DNA of 14,944 nt from Spirochaetaceae bacterium (GCA_031255115.1 JAIRTD010000297.1:1-14944), one strand, 5' to 3'; counted from the stretch's first letter, positions 6,362 through 14,808 are shown. Program-made: numbers and translations. Notes: generated by a model from the letters alone, not told the origin.

Positions 6362-7452
6362 GCGACGGCGCTCTTTCGCAGGATGAGATTGATGCACTGT
6401 TGGGAGGCGTAGATTCTTCCTTATTAGGCGGAACCGGACCCGGTGGGGGAGGGGGAGCCGACGGGGACCGCAAGGCCCTGGAAGATTTTCTCGGCTCTAC
6501 GGTAGGCGCCCTTTCTTCAAATTTGGCCATGATGACCGGCGCCCAGGTAACGCTGAACAAACCCAGCCTTGAGACCACGGGGCGGGACGCTTTTTTACAG
6601 AAACTGCCCGAGACCGTTACGGCGGTAAAGGCTGATTTTACCTCAGGTTTTCCCGGCGATCATATTTTTATCATGGGCGAGGATACGGCAAAAAAAATCG
6701 CCGCCCTGATGAATAAAGAAGAAAACATAGAGCTTGACGATATGGCCATGTCGGTAATAGGCGAAGTTGTTTCCCAGCTTACCGGCACCCAGATTACTTC
6801 CCTCACCGATAAAACAGGCAACAAGAATATAGCGGTCATGTCCCCCGAAGCGGCCAATGTGCCCAAGGCTGTGGCCGCCCTGCCGGGAAGCGATTTTATA
6901 GCCGCTTCCTACGACATTGACCTGGGCGACGGCGCCGTGTATCCGCTCTGGGAAATTTTTGGTTCCCAGACGGCGGGCGAAATCACCGCGGCTTTGGGCG
7001 GCGGCGCTTCGGCGCCCCAGGCGGCTTCCGGACCGGCGATGAATATGGGCGCCATGCCCGGCATGGGCGCGCCCAATATGGCAATGCCCGCGATGATGCC
7101 CGGCATGATGACCGGTATGACCGGCGCTTCTCCGGCCAATGTGCAGTCCGTTCAGTTTCCGGGTTTAAGCTCCCAGTCCACGCCCCAGGAGCAGGGCAAT
7201 ATCGGTCTCATCATGGATGTCTACATGGAGATGACCGTAGAACTGGGCCGCACCCGCAAGCTCATCAAGGAAATTCTCGGCATGGGCGAAGGTACGATTA
7301 TCGAACTGGACAAGCTCGCCGGCGAACCGGTGGATATACTGGTTAATCACAAACTCATTGCCAAGGGCGAAGTAGTGGTCATAGACGAAAACTTCGGTGT
7401 CAGGGTTACTGAGATTGTTTCTCCTATGGAACGCATGAGTGAGATGGGATAA
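6358..7452 (+). CDS. fliY: Flagellar motor switch protein FliY (FliN-type)
   Basis: FliY builds the base of the C-ring with FliM, replacing short FliN. The 364 residues begin with LSQDEIDALL (6-15), the same CheY-binding type of peptide as in FliM. A Gly-rich spacer follows, then a CheC/FliM-like middle domain (about 38-205), a Met/Gly/Pro/Ala-rich linker (227-256, 11 Met in 30) and a C-terminal SpoA domain (about 281-355: MDVYMEMTVELGRTRKLIKEIL, then EPVDILVNHKLIAKGEVVVI). The CheC phosphatase pattern E-x-x-N appears degenerate: the best match reads GEVVSQ with Ser for Asn, so phosphatase activity on CheY is doubtful. The ATG overlaps the fliM stop and has AGGGGAGG (6343-6350) with a 7-base spacer, strong enough for independent starts even if fliM is broken. 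Confidence 0.95.
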   Translation: MSDGALSQDEIDALLGGVDSSLLGGTGPGGGGGADGDRKALEDFLGSTVGALSSNLAMMTGAQVTLNKPSLETTGRDAFLQKLPETVTAVKADFTSGFPGDHIFIMGEDTAKKIAALMNKEENIELDDMAMSVIGEVVSQLTGTQITSLTDKTGNKNIAVMSPEAANVPKAVAALPGSDFIAASYDIDLGDGAVYPLWEIFGSQTAGEITAALGGGASAPQAASGPAMNMGAMPGMGAPNMAMPAMMPGMMTGMTGASPANVQSVQFPGLSSQSTPQEQGNIGLIMDVYMEMTVELGRTRKLIKEILGMGEGTIIELDKLAGEPVDILVNHKLIAKGEVVVIDENFGVRVTEIVSPMERMSEMG

Positions 7453-7453
7453 A

Positions 7454-7540
7454 AGCCCCAAAGTTCTGTTATTTTCTGAATTTTTCCCCGTTAAATTCCA
7501 CATAATGGCGATTTTTTCTGTTTTTTATGGTTTTGGGGCT
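7454..7540 (+). repeat. 9-bp inverted repeat spanning the fliY-fliO gap, with terminator-like inner stem
   Basis: AGCCCCAAA (7454-7462) is matched by its reverse complement TTTGGGGCT (7532-7540), 69 bases apart, starting right after the fliY stop. Inside, CCGTTA (7488-7493) and TAATGG (7503-7508) form a 6-bp stem with one G-T pair, followed after three bases by six T (7512-7517). This may be a weak terminator closing the fliM-fliY unit. The long loop makes the outer pairing uncertain. Confidence 0.3.
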
Positions 7541-7542
7541 GG

Positions 7543-7590
7543 TAAAAAAGAAATAAGTATTGTATAATTATACATAGTATAAAGATTTAA
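7543..7590 (+). promoter_or_regulatory. AT-rich promoter region and 14-base palindrome upstream of fliO
   Basis: TGTATAATTATACA (7561-7574) is a perfect palindrome containing a consensus -10 hexamer TATAAT at 7563-7568; a second hexamer TATAAA lies at 7578-7583. No good -35 box is found 17 bases upstream. T and A runs begin near 7472, 7481, 7512, 7521, 7531 and 7544, roughly one helical turn apart, which would curve the DNA upstream of the -10. This suggests an internal promoter, possibly with an operator, for the export genes. Promoter activity is inference. Confidence 0.4.
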
Positions 7591-7618
7591 GGTCAGTTTG
7601 TACTTGGGAGGGGAAAAA

Positions 7619-8314
7619 CTGAAACCGTTTCGCATTACGGCGGGGCTTGCGCTCTGTCTTGTCTTTACAGGAGTTTTGCTCCACGCCCAGGTTCCCGATC
7701 CCGCGGACACCGGAGAGAACCGGAACGCCGGAGAACTTTCCGGCGCTGAATCCCCGCGCGCGGAGTCCGGCGTTGCGGAGGACGCGGCGGGGCTGCCGGA
7801 CGCATTACCCCTGACAGATATACAACCCTTTGAAAGCGGCGAAAATCTTCTTCTTCTTGATGAAGAACTTCCTCCCCTTCCGGCATCAGGCGGCGCTTCC
7901 GGCTTCTTCCCTGTTTTTAGAATGGTGCTGGTACTGGCCCTCGCCGCCGCGGCGGTTTACGGTCTGGTGTATTTTTTCAGGCGCCTGAGCAGACCCCAGC
8001 CTGTTCAGGATACCTTTCTTAAAGTTTTGTCCAGCGTTCATCTGGGCTCAAACCGTTATGCCCATGTGGTGTCTGTAGGTTCCAGCGCCTATCTTGTCGG
8101 CGCCGGGGATTCAGGCGTAACCCTCATCGCCGAAATCGAGGACAGGGAAATCATCGACGCCATGCTGCTTGAAGAATCAAGAAAGGCTTCGGAAGGCGGC
8201 AAACCCCTTGACTTTAAGAAGCTGCTGCGGCGTTTTTCCGGTCAGGGACCGGCGCCGGAAATACCCGGAGCGGATTCCATAAAAAAGCGCCGGGAAAGGT
8301 TCAGGGGGCTGTAG
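7619..8314 (+). CDS. fliO: Flagellar biosynthetic protein FliO (FliO/FliZ family)
   Basis: FliO is a membrane scaffold that helps assemble the FliP ring of the export gate. I place the start at CTG 7619: GGGAGGGG (7606-7613) sits 5 bases upstream, and the resulting 231-residue protein begins with a clear signal peptide (K and R, then a hydrophobic core GLALCLVFTGVLL, then HAQ). The frame extends upstream to a TTG at 7598, but that start and a TTG at 7604 would lie before or within the ribosome binding site. After an acidic periplasmic stretch (about 25-95) comes one membrane segment (FRMVLVLALAAAAVYGLVYFF), then the FliO-type cytoplasmic domain with LGSNRYAHVVSVG and YLVGAGDSGVTLIAEI. A basic tail ends at TAG, directly abutting the fliP ATG. 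CTG initiation is rare, so the exact start is uncertain. Confidence 0.88.
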   Translation: MKPFRITAGLALCLVFTGVLLHAQVPDPADTGENRNAGELSGAESPRAESGVAEDAAGLPDALPLTDIQPFESGENLLLLDEELPPLPASGGASGFFPVFRMVLVLALAAAAVYGLVYFFRRLSRPQPVQDTFLKVLSSVHLGSNRYAHVVSVGSSAYLVGAGDSGVTLIAEIEDREIIDAMLLEESRKASEGGKPLDFKKLLRRFSGQGPAPEIPGADSIKKRRERFRGL

Positions 8315-9127
8315 ATGGGCCGTTTTTTGCTTGCCCTGGTTGTGCTTTTTGGCGCCCTCATCCTGCCCCTGGAGGCCCAGACTCCCGGTTTTCCCGATAT
8401 GGCCGCAAGGGGGACCATGGAAGTGCCTGATCCTCCCTCTGATCCGGTGATTCCCTTTATCGATCTTACCATACGCAACCCTGAATCAGGCCGGGAAGTC
8501 GCCTTTTCGGTACAGCTCCTCCTCCTCCTTACCGTGCTCTCCCTGGCGCCCAGTATCATCATCTTGATGACCAGCTTTCTCCGTATTTCCATAGTTCTTG
8601 ACTTTGTAAAACGGGCCCTTTCGCTCCAGCAGGTTCCTCCCAATCAGGTTATACTGGGCATTTCGCTTTTCCTTACGATTTTTATTATGTGGCCCACCTT
8701 TACGCGGATTTACGACAATGCCATACAGCCCCTTTCTTCAGGGGAACTGTCCGTGGAAGATGCCTACCGTGAGGCGGAAGCGCCCCTGAGAGTGTTTATG
8801 TACAGCCAGATGCGGGGAAGGCCGGAAAACATCAGGCTCTTTATGGCCATGCGGGGTCTTGAGCGGCCCAATACCCTTGCCGACGTGCCGACTTATGTGC
8901 TTATTCCCGCCTTCATACTTAACGAACTTACCGTGGCGTTCAAAATAGGGATAATGCTTTTTATTCCCTTTATCGTGATTGATATGGTGGTGGCCAGCGC
9001 CCTCATGTCCATGGGCATGATCATGCTGCCGCCGGTAATGATTTCCATGCCTTTTAAGCTCATCCTCTTTATTCTGGTGGACGGCTGGGGGCTTTTGACG
9101 GAACAGATGGTCCGTTCTTTTTATTAG
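8315..9127 (+). CDS. fliP: Flagellar export gate protein FliP
   Basis: FliP forms the core ring of the type III export gate with FliQ and FliR. The 270 residues start with a cleavable signal peptide (MGRFLLALVVLFGALILPLEA, likely cut before QTP), as is usual for flagellar FliP. Four membrane segments follow. The family signature is clear: LAPSIIILMTSFLRISIVL, then the QQVPPNQVILGISLFLT block, and near the end VVASALMSMGMIMLPPVMIS and PFKLILFILVDGW. The start directly follows the fliO TAG, with GGGGG (8304-8308) 6 bases upstream. It ends with TAG, 9 bases before fliQ. Confidence 0.97.
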   Translation: MGRFLLALVVLFGALILPLEAQTPGFPDMAARGTMEVPDPPSDPVIPFIDLTIRNPESGREVAFSVQLLLLLTVLSLAPSIIILMTSFLRISIVLDFVKRALSLQQVPPNQVILGISLFLTIFIMWPTFTRIYDNAIQPLSSGELSVEDAYREAEAPLRVFMYSQMRGRPENIRLFMAMRGLERPNTLADVPTYVLIPAFILNELTVAFKIGIMLFIPFIVIDMVVASALMSMGMIMLPPVMISMPFKLILFILVDGWGLLTEQMVRSFY

Positions 9128-9136
9128 GGGTGAAAG

Positions 9137-9406
9137 GTGAGCATAGGAGAGATAACCAGTCTCTTGCGGGGGGGGATTTTTCAGGTGCTGCTCATGGCCA
9201 GTCCCTTGTTGTTTACCGCCCTTATTGTGGGACTCGTGGTGGCCATACTGCAGGCCACAACCTCGATACAGGAGCAGACCCTGACCTTTGTACCCAAGGT
9301 CATCGCCATACTCCTTGTTCTGGCTTTTCTGGGCGGATGGATGTTCAGTTCTCTTGGGGATTATACGGTGCAGTTATTCCGCATGATTCCCCGGATGGCG
9401 AGGTAG
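9137..9406 (+). CDS. fliQ: Flagellar export gate protein FliQ
   Basis: FliQ is a small two-helix subunit that wraps the FliP/FliR gate. The 89 residues have two membrane segments (about 15-37 and 51-73) separated by the conserved loop ATTSIQEQTLTFVPK, the FliQ signature. The GTG start at 9137 is preceded by AGGGG (9126-9130) with a 6-base spacer. Length is normal. It ends with TAG; a 32-base gap leads to fliR. A long open frame that overlaps this gene in another phase is only the upstream extension of the fliR frame. Confidence 0.96.
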   Translation: MSIGEITSLLRGGIFQVLLMASPLLFTALIVGLVVAILQATTSIQEQTLTFVPKVIAILLVLAFLGGWMFSSLGDYTVQLFRMIPRMAR

Positions 9407-9438
9407 GGTTATGCGAACGCGAGGCGGAAAACGGCGGC

Positions 9439-10275
9439 ATGATTGAGAGCGTTATACTCAACAATATATTATCCTCGGCGCCGGCCTTTCTTCTTGTCGC
9501 GGCAAGGGCCCTGGCGATTATGGAGACCGCCCCCCTGCTTTCTTCAGACTCTAATCCCCAGGTGGTAAAGATAGCCCTGGCGGGTTTTGCCGCCTACGCC
9601 GCCTTTCCCGGCGCGCCGCTTACCGGCCTGGAACTTTCGGCCTTCAACATAACTTTTGTGTTTTTGGTTATAGGAGAGGCCCTCATCGGGGTGATTATCG
9701 GCTTTTTTATGACTATCATTTTTTCGGCCTTTTCTACGGCCGGTCAGTTCTTTTCTCTCCAGATGGGTTTTGGCGCTTCGGAAACCTTTGACCCCCTTTC
9801 GCAGATAGAAAATCCCCTCATGGGCCAGTACCTCAATCTGGTGGCCATGCTTGTGTTTGTCTCTATGGAAGGGCTCAGGACCCTCTTCCTTGGCGGGTTC
9901 TGGCGCTCGATACAGACCCTGAGCGCTTTAAGCCTTGTACAGGGACGGGAACATTTTCTTTCCATGCTCCTCTCCGGGCTTACCAGGCTTTTTCTTGACG
10001 CCATGGTTATTTCCATACCCATACTGGGAACCCTTTTTCTCACTTCCCTGGCCACGGGGCTGATTTCCAAGGCCGCGCCCCAGATCAATATACTGACCGA
10101 GGGCTTTCCCATTTCCATTACCGTGGCCTTTGTCCTTATTCTGGCTACCATGCCCTTTATGGTCGAAGCGTTTAGCCGGGTCATTGATTCCGGCTTTGGC
10201 AGCATAGAAACCCTGCTTATCCGGGCCGGTACGCCTATTGGCGCGCCTTCCGGCGCAAACGGAGGGAACCTGTGA
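9439..10275 (+). CDS. fliR: Flagellar export gate protein FliR
   Basis: FliR is the single-copy gate subunit that completes the FliP/FliQ helical assembly. From the ATG at 9439 the product is 278 residues with about six hydrophobic segments. Family features include the N-terminal FLLVAARALAIMETAPLLSS, the FSTAGQFFSLQMGFG motif, and the loop DPLSQIENPLMGQYLN. The same frame is open for 309 bases upstream through fliQ, but that part is hydrophilic, unlike FliR, and overlaps a real gene, so I start at 9439. The ribosome binding site is weak (GAGGCGG, 9421-9427). The stop TGA overlaps the GTG of flhB as GTGA. Possibly translated by coupling to fliQ. Confidence 0.95.
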   Translation: MIESVILNNILSSAPAFLLVAARALAIMETAPLLSSDSNPQVVKIALAGFAAYAAFPGAPLTGLELSAFNITFVFLVIGEALIGVIIGFFMTIIFSAFSTAGQFFSLQMGFGASETFDPLSQIENPLMGQYLNLVAMLVFVSMEGLRTLFLGGFWRSIQTLSALSLVQGREHFLSMLLSGLTRLFLDAMVISIPILGTLFLTSLATGLISKAAPQINILTEGFPISITVAFVLILATMPFMVEAFSRVIDSGFGSIETLLIRAGTPIGAPSGANGGNL

Positions 10276-11441
10276 ACGCCGTTGAACGCCTGACGCCGGC
10301 CCTCCGGCCCGCTTTGGAGCTTTTTCCCGCGCCGTTCATGGATCTCCAGTGGTTTGCCGCTGAGGACGAGGGCCGTACCGAAGAAGCGTCAGAGTACAAG
10401 ATACGCAAGGCCAGGGAAGAAGGCCGGGTGGCCAAGAGCCAGGAACTTATCAGCGCCCTGGGCCTTCTGCTCCCCGCCCTGATGATACTCTTCCTTGCCC
10501 CCTATATGCTCAGGACCTGCGTGGAGATGCTGCGTTTTTATTTTACCCGGGCGGTTGAACTTGACCCGGCCAGGGACAGAATAATTACCCTGGCTTTTTT
10601 CTCGTATATGGTAAAACTTGCCCTTCCCATAGCCCTTACGGCAATGGCCGCCGCTATTTTTGCCAATATGGTGCAGGTTGGTCCGCTTTTTACCACCAAG
10701 CCCCTTAAGCCGAATTTTTCCAAGATAGTGCCCCGTTTTGGCGCTTATTTTCAGCGTACCCTGTTCTCTGTGGAAGGTTTGTACAATTTTGGCAAATCCC
10801 TCGTTAAAATGGCCCTTATAGGCATGGCGGCGTTTTTTACCATACGTTCAAGAATAGAGCATCTTGCCAATCTCCAGACCGCCAGTCTCTGGACCTCGGT
10901 GAGCCTTGTGGCTTCCCTTGCCATAAGGATGATTATCATCACCGCCCTGCTTCTGCTTGTTCTTTCGGTGCCTGACATACTGTTTCAGCGCTGGCAGCAC
11001 AGGCAGTCCCTTAAAATGACCCGCCAGGAAGTCAAGGAAGAACGGCGCATGTACGAGGGAGACCCTATGGTACGTTCCCGGCTCCGCCAGAGAATGCGGG
11101 AACTGCTTTCCTCCAATATGGCGGTAAACGTGCCCAAGGCCGACGTGGTCATCACCAATCCGACCCATTTTGCCGTGGCCCTGGAATACCAGACGGGTTC
11201 CATGCCCGCCCCCAGGATAAGCGCCAAGGGTTCAGACGAATTTGCCCTGAGGATACGGCGTATAGCCAGCGACAACGGGGTGCCCATAGTGGAGAATAAA
11301 GCCCTTGCCCGTTCACTCTACGCCGAAGCCGAGATAGGCGATATAGCGCCGGTTCAGTTTTGGGAGGCCCTGGCCGTGGTCTTTGCTTCGGTTTCCAAAA
11401 TTAACGAAGAGCGCCGCAGGGCGCAGAGTATGGGAGCGTGA
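10272..11441 (+). CDS. flhB: Flagellar export switch protein FlhB
   Basis: FlhB sits by the export gate and changes substrate class after self-cleavage triggered by FliK. The 389 residues start with a short extension, then the FlhB N-terminal motif (GRTEEASEYKIRKAREEGRVAKS), four membrane segments, and a cytoplasmic domain with the self-cleavage motif Asn-Pro-Thr-His at 296-299 (from 11157). All four motif residues are intact. The basic linker before it (RQEVKEERRMYEGDP) is typical. The GTG at 10272 follows GGAGGG (10261-10266) with a 5-base spacer and overlaps the fliR stop. An internal ATG at 10338 would remove 22 residues but has no ribosome binding site. Confidence 0.96.
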   Translation: MNAVERLTPALRPALELFPAPFMDLQWFAAEDEGRTEEASEYKIRKAREEGRVAKSQELISALGLLLPALMILFLAPYMLRTCVEMLRFYFTRAVELDPARDRIITLAFFSYMVKLALPIALTAMAAAIFANMVQVGPLFTTKPLKPNFSKIVPRFGAYFQRTLFSVEGLYNFGKSLVKMALIGMAAFFTIRSRIEHLANLQTASLWTSVSLVASLAIRMIIITALLLLVLSVPDILFQRWQHRQSLKMTRQEVKEERRMYEGDPMVRSRLRQRMRELLSSNMAVNVPKADVVITNPTHFAVALEYQTGSMPAPRISAKGSDEFALRIRRIASDNGVPIVENKALARSLYAEAEIGDIAPVQFWEALAVVFASVSKINEERRRAQSMGA

Positions 11442-11446
11442 TAAAA

Positions 11447-13534
11447 ATGTCTGATATGGAAAGAGGAACAAACAAGGTTGGTAGTATGGCCATACCAATA
11501 GCCGTTGTGCTGGGTATTATGGTGGTCATCGTACCCCTTCCCATGGTGCTCCTCGACGCGTTTATGGCCATGAACCTGATTTTTTCGCTGATTGTACTGC
11601 TCATCGTGCTGTACAACAAAAAGGCCATTGAGTTTAGCCTCTTTCCCTTTGTACTGCTTATGGCCACGGTTCTCGGTCTGATACTCAACATAGCGTCTAC
11701 CAGGCTTATACTTACAAAGGGGGCTTCCTTTGACGGACGCATGATACGGGCCTTTTCGAGCTTTGTGGTAGGTTCGGGGGGTTCAGAGGGCCTTGTGGTG
11801 GGTTTTATCATCTTTATTATGATCATCGCCGTCCAGGCCATAGTCATCACCAAGGGCGCTTCACGGGTTTCGGAAGTGGCGGCCCGCTTTACCCTGGACG
11901 CCCTGCCGGGCAAGCAGATGGCCGTAGAAGCCGAATACAATTCGGGGACCATAGGTGAAGAAGAATTAAAGACCCGCAAGCGGGAAATACAACAGGAGTC
12001 TGATTTTTACGGAGCCATGGACGGCGCGAGCAAATTTACCTCAGGCAATGTCAAGGTCGGTATCTTTATCACCGTGATTAACATACTGGGCGGCTTCATC
12101 GTCGGCGTGGCGCTCTACAATGAGCCCCTGTCTTCGGCCCTGGGAACCTATATTACCTTTGCCGTAGGCGACGGCCTTTTAAGCCAGATTCCCGCCCTGC
12201 TCATCTCGGTGGCCATGGGTATCGTCGTTACCCGTTCCGCCTCGGCCGGAGACGCCCTGAGTTCAGCCATGGGAGAGCAGTTCTCCCGGGACGCCAGGGT
12301 GTACGGCATAGCGGCGGGGGTGCTTGTTCTCTTTGCCATACTCCCCGGTTTTCCCTGGTATGTGCTTATTCCCATGTCGGTGCTTTTGGGCTTCTACGCC
12401 CTCCACATCAACAGGGGAAAGCGCGCCGATTTTGAAAAGCTTCGGAGCAAGGAGGCCGAACGCCAAAAACCCCAGGACGAAAGCGCCGAACTGTCGCCGA
12501 TTGTTCCTCTGGACCCGCTTTCCCTTGAACTGGGTTATGGACTCATACCCCTGGTTGACCGGGACAAGGGCGCCGAACTCCTTGAACGGGTACACCGTAT
12601 ACGCCGCGAGTCGGCCCTGGACCTGGGCCTGGTGATTCCCCGTATCAGGATTATTGACAATATGCGTCTTGAACCTTCGGAATACTGCTTTAAGATCAAG
12701 GGCGTCGACGTAGGCCGGGGCAAGATACGCATGGGTTACTACCTGTGCATCAATCCCGGCGGAATAAAAGAAGAAATCCCCGGCGAAAAGACCAGGGATC
12801 CCGCCTTTGGGCTTCCCGCCCTTTGGGTGAGCGAGGACAAGCGGGACCAGGCTGAACGGGCCGGATACACGGTGGTGGACCCGCCCTCGATTATAGCCAC
12901 CCACCTTACCGAAATCATCAAGCGCCACGCCTCGGAACTGCTGGGCCGCCAGGAGACCCAGGCCATACTGGACACCCTCAAGAAGGAATATCCGGCGGTG
13001 GTAGAAGAGGCGCAGAAGGTTCTCAGCCTTGGCGAAATTCAAAAAGTCCTCCAGGCCCTTCTGGAAGAACAGGTGTCCATACGGAATATGGTCGCTATTC
13101 TTGAAGCCCTGGCCGATTACGCGCCGGTTACCAGGGAAACCCGCTTCCTCACCGAAAAGGCGCGGCAGGCTCTGGCAAGACAGATCTGCCTTCAGTACGC
13201 CGACGAGGAAAGGCATCTGCGGGTGCTGACCCTGAACCAGAGCCTGGAGCAGAAACTCATCGACAGCAGGGTGGAGACTTCTTCGGGCGTCATGGCGGCC
13301 CTTGAGCCCGCCGTACAGCGCGAGTGGATCAAGGCGCTTTCCCGGTCGGTTGCGTCGGTGCAGGAACAGGGCTGGGCGACGGTACTCCTCTGTTCCGAGG
13401 CGGCGCGTTTCCTGGTCAAATCATCGACTTACAGGGAGCTTCCCGACCTGGTGGTCCTTTCGGTTCCTGAGATTGTTTCCGATATCACCGTGGAACAGAT
13501 CGGCGAAATAAACGTGGCGGGCATGGCGGCTTAA
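11447..13534 (+). CDS. flhA: Flagellar export protein FlhA
   Basis: FlhA forms the nonameric export ring that couples ion flow to secretion and docks chaperone-substrate pairs. The product is 695 residues from ATG 11447. The N-terminal half has about eight membrane segments and holds the FHIPEP-family block starting at Arg147 (RFTLDALPGKQM, then ESDFYGAMDGASKF). After about residue 323 comes the soluble FlhA-C domain with LSLELGYGLIPLVD, LGLVIPRIRI and the C-terminal ring. The start is uncertain: a GTG at 11438 overlaps the flhB stop, but GGGAG (11432-11436) lies 1 base from it and 10 bases from the ATG, so I prefer the ATG. Another ATG is at 11456. The stop is TAA. Confidence 0.95.
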   Translation: MSDMERGTNKVGSMAIPIAVVLGIMVVIVPLPMVLLDAFMAMNLIFSLIVLLIVLYNKKAIEFSLFPFVLLMATVLGLILNIASTRLILTKGASFDGRMIRAFSSFVVGSGGSEGLVVGFIIFIMIIAVQAIVITKGASRVSEVAARFTLDALPGKQMAVEAEYNSGTIGEEELKTRKREIQQESDFYGAMDGASKFTSGNVKVGIFITVINILGGFIVGVALYNEPLSSALGTYITFAVGDGLLSQIPALLISVAMGIVVTRSASAGDALSSAMGEQFSRDARVYGIAAGVLVLFAILPGFPWYVLIPMSVLLGFYALHINRGKRADFEKLRSKEAERQKPQDESAELSPIVPLDPLSLELGYGLIPLVDRDKGAELLERVHRIRRESALDLGLVIPRIRIIDNMRLEPSEYCFKIKGVDVGRGKIRMGYYLCINPGGIKEEIPGEKTRDPAFGLPALWVSEDKRDQAERAGYTVVDPPSIIATHLTEIIKRHASELLGRQETQAILDTLKKEYPAVVEEAQKVLSLGEIQKVLQALLEEQVSIRNMVAILEALADYAPVTRETRFLTEKARQALARQICLQYADEERHLRVLTLNQSLEQKLIDSRVETSSGVMAALEPAVQREWIKALSRSVASVQEQGWATVLLCSEAARFLVKSSTYRELPDLVVLSVPEIVSDITVEQIGEINVAGMAA

Positions 13535-13545
13535 AAGGAACAGGC

Positions 13546-14808
13546 ATGGAAATAGTAAGCGAACAGGCTGAAACCTACACCGAGGCGCTGCGGAGGCTGA
13601 AAGATAAATTCGGCGGGCGCTTTGTAGAGATGCAGCACCAAAAAATCAGGCTTAAAGGTTTTCTTGGCCTCTTCGGAAGAGAGGGGGTGGAGGTAAAAGG
13701 CTATATACGGGACTACGCGGCGGGCTTTGCTTCTTCTCCCCAGGGGTCCTATTCCCTGACGCCGGGAATTTCTTTGCCCCAGGGAAGGCCCCAGACAAAA
13801 GTGGGGAGCTTTGACGAAGAAAAAGAAAAATTCCTTGCTTCCGCCAAAAAGGACCCCGCCCTGCAGGTGATTCTCAGCGAAGTCAAAGATATCAGAAAAC
13901 AGCTCGAAAAGAACACCGGCGGCAGGGCCCCTTCTCCCGCCCATGAGACGCTGGACAGGCTTGCCGATGCTCTGGCGCTTAACGATTTTTCCCACGCCTA
14001 TATCAAGCATATTACCGAAAGGGTAAAAAAAGAAATTACCCTTGAGGAGCTTGATAATTACGAGGAAGTAGAAGAACAGGTCGTGGACTGGATAGGGGAG
14101 AGCCTCCAGATTTACAACGAAGAGGCGTTTCATCTCAAGCCCCGCGTCCTGGTTCTTATCGGCCCCACCGGCGTAGGCAAGACCACCACTATAGCCAAGC
14201 TCGCCGCCATGTACAACATAGGCAATTCTGTCAGCCGTCCCCTTTCGGTGCGGCTTATAAACATAGACAACTACCGCATAGGGGCAAAACAGCAGCTTGA
14301 AACCTATAGTTCCATCATGGACATTCCCCTTTCAAACATAAACAGCCACGAAGAACTGCGAAAAACCATAGCTCTCTATTCAGGCGAGGCGGAACTCATA
14401 CTCGTCGATACCATAGGCAAGAGCCCCCAGGACGGTGTTGAACTCGCCAAGATGAAGCAGCTCCTCTCTGCCTGCGGTTCCCAGGCGGAAGCGCATCTGG
14501 CCCTTACCGCCACCACCAAGGCCAGCGACATCAAGGACCTTTTGCAGCAGTTTGAACCTTTCGGCTACCGCTCGGTAATTGTTACCAAACTTGACGAGAC
14601 AAGCAGGGTGGGCAATGTTCTCAGCGCCCTTTGGGAAAAGGGCAAGGCGGTTTCCTATATTACCGACGGACAGACCGTGCCTGTAGATATCAAAAAGGCT
14701 TCGGTGATTCCCTTTCTCACCAATCTTGAAGGCTTCCGCATAAATCGCGAGCGCATAGAAAACCGTTTTCCCGGCGTGGACGCGGAAAAAATCAACTGGA
14801 GACAATGA
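13546..14808 (+). CDS. flhF: Flagellar placement GTPase FlhF (SRP-type)
   Basis: FlhF is an SRP-family GTPase that recruits early flagellar parts to the cell pole and works with FlhG. The 420 residues have a basic N-terminal B domain (about 1-110; it opens with the family pattern SEQAETYTEALRRLKDKFG), a helical N domain, and a G domain with P-loop GPTGVGKTT (206-214, Lys212), the NIDNYRIGAKQQL block, the G3 motif DTIGKS (288-293) and G4 TKLDE (347-351). G3 in SRP GTPases is normally DTAGR; here Ile and Lys replace Ala and Arg. The end of the protein keeps the family motif GQTVPVDIKKAS. ATG 13546 is preceded by AAAGGA (13534-13539). The stop TGA lies next to the flhG start. Confidence 0.95.
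   Translation: MEIVSEQAETYTEALRRLKDKFGGRFVEMQHQKIRLKGFLGLFGREGVEVKGYIRDYAAGFASSPQGSYSLTPGISLPQGRPQTKVGSFDEEKEKFLASAKKDPALQVILSEVKDIRKQLEKNTGGRAPSPAHETLDRLADALALNDFSHAYIKHITERVKKEITLEELDNYEEVEEQVVDWIGESLQIYNEEAFHLKPRVLVLIGPTGVGKTTTIAKLAAMYNIGNSVSRPLSVRLINIDNYRIGAKQQLETYSSIMDIPLSNINSHEELRKTIALYSGEAELILVDTIGKSPQDGVELAKMKQLLSACGSQAEAHLALTATTKASDIKDLLQQFEPFGYRSVIVTKLDETSRVGNVLSALWEKGKAVSYITDGQTVPVDIKKASVIPFLTNLEGFRINRERIENRFPGVDAEKINWRQ

Noticed and set aside
9130..9438. Open frame of 103 codons upstream of fliR, overlapping fliQ
   Set aside because: It encodes a hydrophilic sequence unlike FliR and covers a clear fliQ gene in another frame; it is a by-product of codon composition.
12263..13216. 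Long antisense frame inside flhA, and other minus-strand frames of 60-211 codons across the window
   Set aside because: All lie opposite well-supported conserved genes, show no family motifs or placed ribosome binding sites, and reflect codon bias in a GC-rich sequence.
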